Shown here piece by piece: positions 1-7,792 of a stretch of 64,000 nt of DNA. The notes beneath the pieces were generated by a model. The model saw only the letters and a list, made by a program, of their open reading frames with translations. It ran no database searches and had not been told where the DNA came from. The DNA comes from JBBQZP01 sp038207585 (GTDB lineage Bacteria > Pseudomonadota > Alphaproteobacteria > Rhodobacterales > Rhodobacteraceae). The DNA is taken from contig JBBQZP010000003.1 of NCBI GenBank assembly GCA_038207585.1, positions 62,001 through 126,000 on the forward strand, read 5' to 3'. The position numbers and the translations under genes were made by a program. Numbering within the stretch: position 1 is the first letter of the stretch; every line of letters begins with the position of its first letter.

Positions 1-1
1 C

Positions 2-358
2 ATTTCCGGCGTGCAGCGCTTTGGTCTGTTCGTGAAGCTGGATGAAACCGGGGCCGATGGTCTGGTGCCGATCCGCTCGGTCGGGCGCGAGTTCTTTCAT
101 TTCGATGCCGACACCAGCACCCTGATGGGCGCTGATACCGGCATCACCATCGGCATCGGCCAGCGCGTTCTGGTGCGTCTGGCCGAAGCGGTGCCACTGA
201 CTGGCGGGCTGATGCTGGATCTGTTGCAGCTTGACGACCGCAATCTGCCATCGGCGGGGCCACCCAAACGCGGGCGTGGCGGCCCCCGCAAACCCGGCAA
301 GAACGCCGTGCGTGACGCCAAGGCCAAACGTAAAGTGACGCGCAACCGGCGGGGTTAG
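2..358 (+). CDS. rnr: Ribonuclease R, C-terminal part (5' end outside the window)
   Basis: The reading frame is open from the first base of the window, so this is the 3' end of a longer gene. The visible part holds the last strands of an S1 RNA-binding domain (GLFVKLDETGADGLVPI) followed by a Lys/Arg/Gly/Pro-rich basic tail (about residues 80-118 of the fragment). An S1 domain with a basic tail is the usual end of RNase R, a processive 3'-5' exoribonuclease that degrades structured RNA in the cytoplasm. The RNB catalytic domain is not in the window, so the assignment rests on the C-terminal part. RNase II or another S1 protein is less likely because of the tail. The stop TAG is at 356-358. 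Confidence 0.82.
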   Translation: MSGVQRFGLFVKLDETGADGLVPIRSVGREFFHFDADTSTLMGADTGITIGIGQRVLVRLAEAVPLTGGLMLDLLQLDDRNLPSAGPPKRGRGGPRKPGKNAVRDAKAKRKVTRNRRG

Positions 359-432
359 GGACGGCTCTCTTTTCCCGCCTGCGCCGTTGCGCTATATTGT
401 CCGCAACGACCCACCGGAAACAGGGGGCATTC

Positions 433-1662
433 ATGCGGGCACTTCTGGCAGGACTGTTAACGCTCATGGCAACGGACCTGCGCGCCGAGGCGGTTGTGTC
501 GTCTGATCCGGCGTCCGAAATCGTGGCCGAAGATGCGGCCACCCTTGCCGCCTTCGCCGATTGGACCAAAGCCTTCCGCCCCCGCGCCATGGCCAAAGGC
601 ATATACCCCGCCACCTTCGATGCGGCCTTTGCGGGCGTTTCCCATGACGCCGACGCCATCGCCAAAGACCGTAATCAGGCCGAATTCAACCGCACGATCT
701 GGGCCTATCTCGATACCGCGGTATCGGACGCCCGCATCCAGAACGGCCGCGCGGCGCTGTTGCGGCATGGCATCGCGCTGAACCGGATCGAGGCGGCGTA
801 TGGCGCGCCCAAAGAGGTGGTTGTGGCGATCTGGGGCATGGAAAGCAACTATGGCAAGTTTCGCGGCGACCGCCCGCTGATCTCATCCCTGGCGACGCTG
901 GCCGCCGATGGCCGGCGCGGCGCGTTCTTTGAGGATCAGCTGATCGCAGTGCTGAAGATCCTGCAAAACGGCGATACAACGCCCGACCGGATGACCGGAA
1001 GTTGGGCGGGGGCTATGGGCCACACCCAGTTCATGCCGACCAGCTATCTGGCCCATGCGGTCGATTTCACCGGCGACGGACGGCGCGATATCTGGTCGGA
1101 TGACCCCACCGATGCGCTGGCCTCTACCGCTGCCTATCTGGCGGCCTCGGGCTGGCAAAAGGGCCTGCCTTGGGGGGTAGAGGTGACGCTGCCCGCTGGC
1201 TTTGATTACGACCTGTCCGGCAAAAGCCAATCCCGCAGCGGGGCCGACTGGCAGGCGCTTGGGCTGATCCGCGCGGATGGCACGCCCTGGCCCGCGCTGG
1301 ACCGCGCCTCGCTGCTGCTGCCCGCCGGGGCAAAGGGGCCTGCCTTCCTAATCACCGCCAATTTCAAGGCGATCAGCCGCTACAACGCCGCTGATGCCTA
1401 TGTGATCGCCGTGAGCCTTTTGTCCGACCGCCTGCACGGTGCGGGTCCGCTTGTCACCGAGTGGCCGCGTGCCGACCGTGCCCTGATGCGCGCGGAGCGC
1501 CGCGAACTGCAAAGCCTGCTGACGAAAGCGGGCTTTGATACCAGCGGCGCGGATGGCATCATCGGCCCCAACTCCATCACCGCGATCCGCGCCTATCAGC
1601 GCAGCGCGGGGCTGGTGCCCGACGGCTATGCCAACCTCGATCTTCTGAATCGCCTGCGCTGA
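433..1662 (+). CDS. Lytic murein transglycosylase (MltB/SLT_2 family) with peptidoglycan-binding domain
   Basis: 409 aa. A Sec signal peptide (residues 1-20, ending RAEA) directs it to the periplasm. The SLT_2 catalytic domain follows. It carries WGMESNYG with the catalytic Glu near residue 137, and a GAMGHTQFMPTSY motif typical of MltB-type enzymes. The last 60 residues form a PG_binding_1 repeat (LLTKAGFDTSGADGIIGPNS). The family cleaves the MurNAc-GlcNAc bond non-hydrolytically and leaves 1,6-anhydroMurNAc ends. A TTG at 397 would also open the frame. ATG 433 is preferred because CAGGGGG lies just upstream and the signal peptide begins there. The next gene is 300 bp away, so it appears to be transcribed alone. 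Confidence 0.9.
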   Translation: MRALLAGLLTLMATDLRAEAVVSSDPASEIVAEDAATLAAFADWTKAFRPRAMAKGIYPATFDAAFAGVSHDADAIAKDRNQAEFNRTIWAYLDTAVSDARIQNGRAALLRHGIALNRIEAAYGAPKEVVVAIWGMESNYGKFRGDRPLISSLATLAADGRRGAFFEDQLIAVLKILQNGDTTPDRMTGSWAGAMGHTQFMPTSYLAHAVDFTGDGRRDIWSDDPTDALASTAAYLAASGWQKGLPWGVEVTLPAGFDYDLSGKSQSRSGADWQALGLIRADGTPWPALDRASLLLPAGAKGPAFLITANFKAISRYNAADAYVIAVSLLSDRLHGAGPLVTEWPRADRALMRAERRELQSLLTKAGFDTSGADGIIGPNSITAIRAYQRSAGLVPDGYANLDLLNRLR

Positions 1663-1748
1663 GCCGCGCGCTTTACCCGATCTTCATCCTGATTCGGCAC
1701 ACTGCCCCCGCGGAACAGGCTGGGAAGCCGATGACCGCCCGGTGAGAA

Positions 1749-1889
1749 GGCACCCCACGGCTGGAGAAATCCCCCGTCGGGGTGCCGGACGCCCCCCCTT
1801 TCCGCTCTGTCTGGCCCCTTCTTTCCGGCCCAAATATCCCGCGGGGGAAGCCCCAAAGGAACTTTGGGGCTTGTGGGGGCGCGAAGCCC
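1749..1889. terminator. Cluster of three hairpins in the 300-bp gap before dnaE2
   Basis: The gap 1663-1962 holds no gene. It holds a long imperfect palindrome at 1749-1786 (GGCACCCC...GGGGTGCC), a 9-bp stem at 1850-1870 (GCCCCAAAG, loop GAA, CTTTGGGGC) and a third hairpin at about 1874-1889 (GGGGGC/GCCCCC). A copy of the dispersed ATATTT element lies in reverse orientation near 1820-1844. There is no clear T-run, so termination of the transglycosylase transcript is inferred. The rest of the gap is the dnaE2 promoter. Confidence 0.5.
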
Positions 1890-1937
1890 CCGCCTGCCAT
1901 TCGCCACTGGAAATCCATTTCATTCAACGCTAGGCTT

Positions 1938-1952
1938 GTTCCTTGTTTGTTC
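1938..1952 (+). promoter_or_regulatory. LexA (SOS) box of dnaE2
   Basis: GTTCCTTGTTTGTTC fits the alphaproteobacterial LexA operator GTTC-N7-GTTC exactly. It ends 10 bases before the dnaE2 ATG at 1963, where bound LexA would block transcription. Confidence 0.82.
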
Positions 1953-1962
1953 AGGTTCATCC

Positions 1963-4869
1963 ATGCCCTTCGTCGAACTTTCCGCCACATCAAATTTCAC
2001 CTTTCTCACCGGCGCTTCGCACCCCGAAGAGCTGATGCGCCGCGCCGCCGATCTGGGCATGCCCGCGCTGGCCATTGCCGACCGCAATTCGGTGGCGGGC
2101 ATCGTGCGCGCGCATCAGGCCGCGCGCGAGATGCGGCGCGATGAAGGGGCGTCCCCGCGTCTGATCCCTGCCGCGCGCATCGTGCTGCAGGATGGCTTTA
2201 CCGTCACCGCCCTGCCGCGTGACCGCGCCGCCTGGGGTCGGCTGTGCCGCCTGCTGACCGTTGGTGCGGGCCGCGCTCAAAAGGGCGATTGCCAGCTTCA
2301 TCTTGATGACCTGCTGGAGTGGGCCGACGGCATGGCGCTGCTGATCCATCCCGCCGCCCCCTTGCCCCCGGCAAAACCCGCGCAGGCGGTTGTCCGCGGC
2401 GCGGGTGCGTGGGTGACGCAAGCGGGGCGGTTGTCGCGCCGCTTCCCTCAGGACACATATCTGCTGATGGCGCCGCGCTATGACGGGCAGGACCGCGCCC
2501 GCTTAAGCACCCTCACCGCCCAGGCCAAAATCCTTGGCATCCCCACCATCGCCTCGGCCCTGCCGATGATGCACCGCGCCCAACGCCGCCGCCTGGCCGA
2601 CGTGCTGACCGCCATCCGCCTTGGCGTGCGGATCGAGGATCTGGGCCATAACGCCATGCCTCATGCCGAAACCCGCCTGCGCAGTGACGGCGAAATGCGG
2701 CGATTGTTCTGTGGCCACGCCGCAGCCGTCGACCGCGCCGCCACCCTCGCCCAAAGCCTGACCTTCAGTCTGGACGAACTGCGCTACGAATACCCCTCGG
2801 AAGTCACCGGCACCGAGACAGCTCCGCAACGCCTTGCCCGTCTGACTCAGGCAGGGCTCAACTGGCGCTATCCCGCAGGCATCCCCGATACGGCGCAAAC
2901 TCAGGTCGGCCACGAACTCGCCCTGATCGCCAAGCTGAAATATGAGCCATATTTCCTGACTGTGCATGACATCGTGGCCTTCGCCCGCAGCCGTGGCATC
3001 CTGTGTCAAGGGCGCGGATCGGCAGCAAATTCGGTAGTCTGCTACGCGCTTGGCATCACCTCGGTCAGCCCCGAAATCGGCACGATGGTGTTTGAACGCT
3101 TTGTCAGTGAGGCCCGCGACGAGCCCCCCGACATCGACGTCGATTTCGAACACGAACGCCGGGAAGAGGTGATCCAGCACATCTACCAGCACTACGGCCG
3201 CCACCGCGCGGGCCTGTGTGCGACCGTGATCCATTATCGCGGCAAACGCGCCGTGCGCGAGGTCGGCCGCGCGATGGGGCTGACCGAAGACACGCTGTCA
3301 GCCATGTCCAGCCAGATCTGGGGCTGGGGCGGGCGCAAGGACATTCAGGATGACCGCCTGCGCGAAATCGGCCTTGATCCCGCCGACAAACGCCTGCGCC
3401 AGACGCTTGCGCTGGTCGATGAGATCCAAGGCTTCCCCCGGCATCTGTCGCAGCATGTCGGCGGTTTCATCATCACCGAAGGGCGGCTGGACGAGCTGGT
3501 GCCGATCGAGAACGCCACGATGGAAGATCGCACCGTCATCTGCTGGGACAAGGATGATATCGACACGCTGGGCATCCTCAAGGTCGATATTCTGGCGCTG
3601 GGGATGCTGTCGTGCATCCGCAAAGCGTTCGATCTGCTGGAAAAACACCACCACACCCGCTACAGTCTGGCCACCCTGCCCCCCGAAGATGCCGCGACCT
3701 ATGACATGCTGTGCAAAGCTGACAGTCTGGGCGTGTTTCAGGTGGAAAGCCGCGCCCAGATGAACTTTCTGCCCCGGATGCGGCCCCGCACGTTTTACGA
3801 TCTGGTGATTCAGGTGGCAATCATCCGCCCCGGCCCCATTCAGGGCGATATGGTCCACCCGTTCCTGCGCCGCCGCAACGGACAGGAGATTGTCAGCTTC
3901 CCGTCTGATGCGCTCGGCCGGGTTCTGAAGAAAACGCTTGGCGTGCCGCTGTTTCAGGAACAGGCGATGCAGATCGCCATCCTTGGTGCAGGCTTCACAC
4001 CGCTGGAGGCAGATCGTCTGCGCCGCGCGCTTGCGACGTTCAAGAAACACGGCAATGTCACAGCGCTGAAAGACCGGTTCCTGCAGGGCATGCAGGCCAA
4101 CGGCTATGACGACGATTTCGCGAACCGCTGCTTTTCGCAGATTGAAGGGTTCGGCAGTTACGGCTTTCCCGAAAGCCATGCAGCGTCCTTTGCACTTCTG
4201 GTCTATGCCTCAAGCTGGATCAAGCGGCACCATCCGGGGCTTTTTGCCTGTGCGCTGCTGAATTCCCAACCGATGGGATTCTACGCCCCCGCCCAGATCG
4301 TGCGCGATGCCCGCGAACATGGTGTCGCCGTGCTGCCACCCTGCATCAACACAAGCCACTGGGACAATGTGATGGAGGAAACCGGCGAAGGCGATCTGGC
4401 CCTGCGGCTTGGGTTTCGCCAGATCAAGGGCATCGCTGAAGACGAAGCGCTGTGGATCACCGCCGCGCGCGGCAACGGCTACCGCGCGCTGGAGGATGTC
4501 TGGCGCCGCGCGGGCATCCCCCCGGCCACCCTGACCCGGTTGGCCGAAGCCGATTGCTTTGCCGCCCTTGGCCTTGCCCGGCGTGATGCGCTCTGGGCCG
4601 CCCGCGCGCTCACCGGCCCCAAACCGCTGCCTCTGTTCGCGGGCGACATGGACGGCGAAGGCATCGTGGAACCCGCCGTCACCTTTCGCGCAATGACCGA
4701 AGGCGAGGCGGTGGTAGAAGACTATGTCGCCCTGCGCCTGACCCTGCGCAGCCACCCGATGGCGATCCTGCGCCACAGGCTTTCGCCGTCCCCTGATCGC
4801 AACAGGGGAGCCGCCCTCAGGGGCATCGAGCCCCCTCGGACGGCGTCGCTTTCGCTCCATCCTGCTTGA
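1963..4869 (+). CDS. dnaE2: Error-prone DNA polymerase DnaE2 (ImuC), C-terminus replaced
   Basis: 968 aa. This is an alpha-type (C family) translesion polymerase of the SOS mutasome. It has an N-terminal PHP domain (FVELSATSNFTFLTGASHPE) and a palm with PPDIDVDFEHERREE holding catalytic aspartates. The sequence GFPESHAASFALLVYASSW is typical of DnaE2. The longer frame opens at 1864, but ATG 1963 begins the conserved MPFVEL start and lies just behind the SOS box. The protein matches the family to about LRSHPMAILRHRL (about 4785). After that come roughly 28 unrelated residues encoded by the palindromic element at 4805-5032, and then a stop. The C-terminal OB-fold region expected after this point (relatives run to about 1,080 aa) is missing. 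It may be partly impaired. Confidence 0.92.
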   Translation: MPFVELSATSNFTFLTGASHPEELMRRAADLGMPALAIADRNSVAGIVRAHQAAREMRRDEGASPRLIPAARIVLQDGFTVTALPRDRAAWGRLCRLLTVGAGRAQKGDCQLHLDDLLEWADGMALLIHPAAPLPPAKPAQAVVRGAGAWVTQAGRLSRRFPQDTYLLMAPRYDGQDRARLSTLTAQAKILGIPTIASALPMMHRAQRRRLADVLTAIRLGVRIEDLGHNAMPHAETRLRSDGEMRRLFCGHAAAVDRAATLAQSLTFSLDELRYEYPSEVTGTETAPQRLARLTQAGLNWRYPAGIPDTAQTQVGHELALIAKLKYEPYFLTVHDIVAFARSRGILCQGRGSAANSVVCYALGITSVSPEIGTMVFERFVSEARDEPPDIDVDFEHERREEVIQHIYQHYGRHRAGLCATVIHYRGKRAVREVGRAMGLTEDTLSAMSSQIWGWGGRKDIQDDRLREIGLDPADKRLRQTLALVDEIQGFPRHLSQHVGGFIITEGRLDELVPIENATMEDRTVICWDKDDIDTLGILKVDILALGMLSCIRKAFDLLEKHHHTRYSLATLPPEDAATYDMLCKADSLGVFQVESRAQMNFLPRMRPRTFYDLVIQVAIIRPGPIQGDMVHPFLRRRNGQEIVSFPSDALGRVLKKTLGVPLFQEQAMQIAILGAGFTPLEADRLRRALATFKKHGNVTALKDRFLQGMQANGYDDDFANRCFSQIEGFGSYGFPESHAASFALLVYASSWIKRHHPGLFACALLNSQPMGFYAPAQIVRDAREHGVAVLPPCINTSHWDNVMEETGEGDLALRLGFRQIKGIAEDEALWITAARGNGYRALEDVWRRAGIPPATLTRLAEADCFAALGLARRDALWAARALTGPKPLPLFAGDMDGEGIVEPAVTFRAMTEGEAVVEDYVALRLTLRSHPMAILRHRLSPSPDRNRGAALRGIEPPRTASLSLHPA

Positions 4870-5032
4870 ACTCGATGGACTTCACTTTTGTAAAAATACT
4901 CAATCCCTGTCCTTTGGCAAGCAGGGCAAAGTTAAGTATTTATGCAAAAATGAAGCCCCTTTCCGGTCTGGGTGCCGGGGAGTGAATACGACGCCGTCCA
5001 AAGGGCCTCAATGGCCCTGAGGACGGCCCCCC
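4805..5032. repeat. 230-bp imperfect palindromic element between dnaE2 and imuB
   Basis: The outer arms 4805-4858 and 4979-5032 are inverted repeats matching at 44 of 54 positions without gaps. The inner arms 4880-4900 and 4935-4955 match at 18 of 21. The centre holds CCCTG/CAGGG. Each inner arm is a copy of the dispersed ...ATACT/AGTAT...AAAATGAAG element seen elsewhere in the window, so the whole looks like two such units in opposite orientation. No transposase is encoded. It supplies the final codons and stop of dnaE2 and ends about 15 bp short of the imuB stop. A MITE-like insertion or a very large bidirectional terminator are both possible. Confidence 0.75.
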
Positions 5033-5047
5033 GAGGAGCAGAAGCAG

Positions 5048-6751
5048 TCATGCGAAGGTGGCGTGGCAGAACCATCCTGCGGACACGGCTGCACCATGTG
5101 CGAAATATATCCAAAGCCGGGCGCCGCTTTGGGTTTCCACTCGCCAGTAGTCCCGCGGGCCGTTGCGCCACACGGCATCATCGAACCACCATTCGGGGGT
5201 GATGCGTTCAGGGCCGAAGGCTTGGCGCACATTGCGTTCCGCCTTTCGCCAGCGAAAGCTGAGCGGAAGATCGCAGCTTTCAGGGGCTTGCACCGCTTCG
5301 GGGTGGAACAGGGTCAGCGGACGGGGGACGGACGGGGCAGGCCAAGGGATTGGCGCGGGGTCAGACCATGCCGCTGTCAGAACCAGTGCCGCTTTTTCCG
5401 GTATGTGGCTTTGCGCCGGATGCAACCGGGTTACCGCCTCGGTTCCCAGTTTTGCGACAAGCTTGCCCACCAGATCATCAAGCGCTGTATCGCCAGTCTG
5501 ATACATGCCAACCTGATATGCACCAGTCTGATACGCACCAGTTCGGGCGATGCCCGCACCGGGCGCGGCAACATCTGCGGCAAGATGTTGCCGCGCACCC
5601 AGCGGTTCCGTCTCCACCGCCTCCAGCCGCAGGCAATCAATCCCGAAACCTGCGTCGATCCCGTCAAGCTTCAGGGCCAGCAGCGGGCGGATGCTGCCCG
5701 GCGCATTGGCAGGGCGGGCAAGCCCGACCTCGGCCACCGCCACGCCGCCATCACAGCGGAACGCCTGCAGCCGCACCCGCCGCGCGCCCCGCGCCTTGGC
5801 CTGCAACCCTGCACACATCACCGGCAACAGCCGGTCCAGCGCCGCCTCGACATCGGCGCGCAAACCGATCGGGTCGGGAAAGGTCAGCCGCACGGCAAAA
5901 TGCAGGGGCGCGCGGGCGGGCGTCACGGGTTCGGGCTCCAGCCCCAGTGCCTGATCCAGCCTGCGCAGCGTATCGGTGCCAAAGCGCCGGGCAAGGGCTG
6001 CGCGGGGCAGGCCCATAATATCCTCGATGCGGCGCAGGCCAAGACGCGCCAACCCCGCCACGGTATCAGGCGGCAGCCGAAGCGCCGCCACCGGCAGCGC
6101 CGCCAGCGCCTGCCGCATCTGCCCCGGCGCTGCAATCACCCCTTGCAGCACCCCCGGCACCATCAGGGCAGGAGCCGCCCCGCCACGTTCCCAATGCCGC
6201 CGCTTTACCGCGCGGGACCGGGTCGCACGCGCCTCTTGTTCGATCGCGTCGCCGTTGCGGGCGGGTTCCACCCCCTGCCCGGCAAAGCGTGCCAGCGCCC
6301 AGGCGGCCCCCGGCGTATCGGCGATGCCTGCGCGCAGGGTCAGCCCAAGCGCGGCGCAATCGGCCTCTACCTCGGTCAGCAAGGCCGCCTCGCCGCCGAA
6401 CAGATGCGCACACCCCGTCAGGTCGATCACCAAAGCGGCGGGCGGCAACTCGGCCACCCAGGGCGAGAATTTGCCCGCCCAGCGCCGCAGCACCGTCAGA
6501 AAAACCGCGTCGCGCAACGGATCGGCAGGCCGCGTTACAAGCGCCGGGCACATTGCGGTTGCGTCGCGCAGCGGCTGGCCCAGCCGCAGCCCCGCACGTT
6601 CCGCCTCGGGGTTGAGCGAGGCAAGAACCTGCGCGCCGCTCTGATCGGCGACCACCGCAAAGGCCAGCGGCAGCGCATCCTTGCGCCCGCGCAGCAGCCG
6701 TTCCGCCGCCAACCGCGGAAACCAGAGCGACAGAATCCGTCGGTGCGCCAT
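5048..6751 (-). CDS. imuB: Mutasome protein ImuB (inactive Y-family polymerase homologue)
   Basis: 567 aa. It starts MAHRRILSLWFPRLAAERLLR, the usual ImuB N-terminus, where the metal-binding Asp of active Y-family polymerases is absent. Family members bridge DnaE2 to the beta clamp during translesion synthesis. PPAALVIDLTGCAHLFGG and a helix-hairpin-helix-like stretch (RLGLRRIEDIMGLPRAALARRFG) support the fold. The protein is complete, ending WFCHATFA. A run of 15-bp repeats encodes TGAYQTGAYQVGMYQ in the linker. The ATG lies 3 bases from a LexA box, so imuB is directly SOS-controlled. In many relatives imuA precedes imuB and dnaE2 follows in the same direction. Here imuA is missing and dnaE2 faces imuB. 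Confidence 0.92.
   Translation of the reverse strand: MAHRRILSLWFPRLAAERLLRGRKDALPLAFAVVADQSGAQVLASLNPEAERAGLRLGQPLRDATAMCPALVTRPADPLRDAVFLTVLRRWAGKFSPWVAELPPAALVIDLTGCAHLFGGEAALLTEVEADCAALGLTLRAGIADTPGAAWALARFAGQGVEPARNGDAIEQEARATRSRAVKRRHWERGGAAPALMVPGVLQGVIAAPGQMRQALAALPVAALRLPPDTVAGLARLGLRRIEDIMGLPRAALARRFGTDTLRRLDQALGLEPEPVTPARAPLHFAVRLTFPDPIGLRADVEAALDRLLPVMCAGLQAKARGARRVRLQAFRCDGGVAVAEVGLARPANAPGSIRPLLALKLDGIDAGFGIDCLRLEAVETEPLGARQHLAADVAAPGAGIARTGAYQTGAYQVGMYQTGDTALDDLVGKLVAKLGTEAVTRLHPAQSHIPEKAALVLTAAWSDPAPIPWPAPSVPRPLTLFHPEAVQAPESCDLPLSFRWRKAERNVRQAFGPERITPEWWFDDAVWRNGPRDYWRVETQSGARLWIYFAHGAAVSAGWFCHATFA
5491..5550 (-). repeat. 15-bp tandem repeat inside imuB
   Basis: Four 15-bp units (5491-5505, 5506-5520, 5521-5535 and a decayed 5536-5550) share a CCAGTCTGATA core on the plus strand. 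They keep frame and encode the pentapeptide series TGAYQ, TGAYQ, VGMYQ plus a diverged unit. They lie in a low-complexity linker of ImuB. Confidence 0.8.
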
Positions 6752-6754
6752 ATT

Positions 6755-6769
6755 GTTCTCTTTTTGTTC
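6755..6769 (-). promoter_or_regulatory. LexA (SOS) box of imuB
   Basis: On the minus strand the sequence is GAACAAAAAGAGAAC, an exact GAAC-N7-GAAC box. It ends 3 bases before the imuB ATG at 6751. This leaves almost no leader and no good ribosome site, so a leaderless or very short leader transcript is likely. Confidence 0.83.
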
Positions 6770-6887
6770 TTGTATCGCCGGAAGCTAAGCCGAGTCCAGC
6801 CGACCGGTAAAAATCACGCGGTCGTGATCAGGACGCTTCCAATAATCTGCCTATAATCAGACAGCTTAATCCAACCCGGAGCCTGAT

Positions 6888-7328
6888 ATGCGTTTCGCCG
6901 TCACCACTTTTCTTGCCGTAACACTGCTTGCGTCAGGCGTATCCTTCGTTGCAGCCGAGGCCACCGATCCCAACGTGATCGCCCGTCAGGGTGTAATGGG
7001 CACGATCGGCAAGAACGTAAAAGCGCTGGGCGAAATGGCGTCGGGCAAGACGCCCTTTGACGCCGCCGGGGCCGAGGCAGCAAAGGCTGCATTGGTCGAG
7101 GCGGCGGGTCAGATCCCCGTTGTGTTCGAAGCGAACGCCACCGATGACGACAGCGAAGCCAAGCCCGAGATCTGGACCAACTGGGACGATTTTGCCAAGG
7201 ACGGCGCCACGTTGAAAACCGCAGCCGAAGCGCTTGATGTCGCCTCGGCCGAAAGCATCGGCGCTGGCATGGCTGCCGTTGGCGGCGCTTGCAAGGACTG
7301 CCATTCCGAATATCGCGTCAAGAAATAA
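6888..7328 (+). CDS. Cytochrome c' (class II c-type cytochrome)
   Basis: 146 aa. A signal peptide (about residues 1-23, ending FVAA) is followed by a four-helix-bundle domain of the usual size. The haem-binding motif CKDCH lies 12 residues from the C-terminus, the position characteristic of cytochrome c'. The protein is periplasmic. Family members bind NO and CO and help tolerate nitrosative stress or act in electron transfer. It is a single gene, divergent from imuB. A GC-rich inverted repeat (7338-7362) lies between it and the convergent inhibitor gene. Confidence 0.9.
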   Translation: MRFAVTTFLAVTLLASGVSFVAAEATDPNVIARQGVMGTIGKNVKALGEMASGKTPFDAAGAEAAKAALVEAAGQIPVVFEANATDDDSEAKPEIWTNWDDFAKDGATLKTAAEALDVASAESIGAGMAAVGGACKDCHSEYRVKK

Positions 7329-7337
7329 GATCAGGCA

Positions 7338-7362
7338 GCGCGCAGGGTTCTGCTTTGCGCGC
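7338..7362. terminator. Hairpin between two convergent genes
   Basis: GCGCGCA (7338-7344) pairs with TGCGCGC (7356-7362) across an 11-base loop, directly after the cytochrome c' stop and just before the stop of the opposite gene. It is a possible bidirectional terminator. No strong T-run is present. Confidence 0.45.
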
Positions 7363-7370
7363 CCCCACTT

Positions 7371-7715
7371 TCACCCGCAGGTGATGCGGGCAATGTTGCC
7401 GTTGGCGTCAAGATAGACGTCGATCCGCCCTGAAATATATTCCTGCGTGACAAGGCTGCCCAACGGCACGATGCGGTAGGGGCGCGTGGTCGCAGTTCTC
7501 ATCGCAACGCCCGGCTGCCCGACCAATCCCGCCACTTCGGACGCATGGCAGACATCGGGCTCGCGGTCATCAAACCCCGGCGTCAGATCAACCGGGGCAC
7601 CGGTTACAGGGTCAAGCCCCGGCACAGCCTGAACCACGGGCGCTGGTGCGGACGCACAGGCAGCCAGAAGCGGCAGGATCAAGGCAAAGCGTGTCAGGGT
7701 CGCAAAGGATGGCAT
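7371..7715 (-). CDS. I78-family peptidase inhibitor lipoprotein
   Basis: 114 aa. The N-terminus has a lipobox (LPLLAAC, Cys about residue 19), so the protein is probably lipid-anchored. The C-terminal half fits the Inhibitor_I78 family: GQPG, TTRPYRIVPLGSLVTQEY, then RIDVYLDANGNIARITCG with the terminal Cys. Family members inhibit serine peptidases; the target here is unknown. It is divergent from the formaldehyde dehydrogenase gene, with under 80 bp between the starts. Confidence 0.75.
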   Translation of the reverse strand: MPSFATLTRFALILPLLAACASAPAPVVQAVPGLDPVTGAPVDLTPGFDDREPDVCHASEVAGLVGQPGVAMRTATTRPYRIVPLGSLVTQEYISGRIDVYLDANGNIARITCG

Positions 7716-7792
7716 GAATGGCGTTTCCCGCGTTGCAATTTCCCCCTGTTTCGCACAGCTTGGCGCAAATTCACAGAGGGAAGGATCACATC

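Noticed and set aside
1864..1962. Longer N-terminus for DnaE2
   Set aside because: It would run through the hairpin region and the SOS box, and the residues do not match the family start.
5063..6856. A 597-codon open frame on the plus strand antisense to imuB
   Set aside because: The translation is low-complexity (Arg, Gln, Pro, His rich) and has no family features. It mirrors the codon bias of imuB on the other strand.
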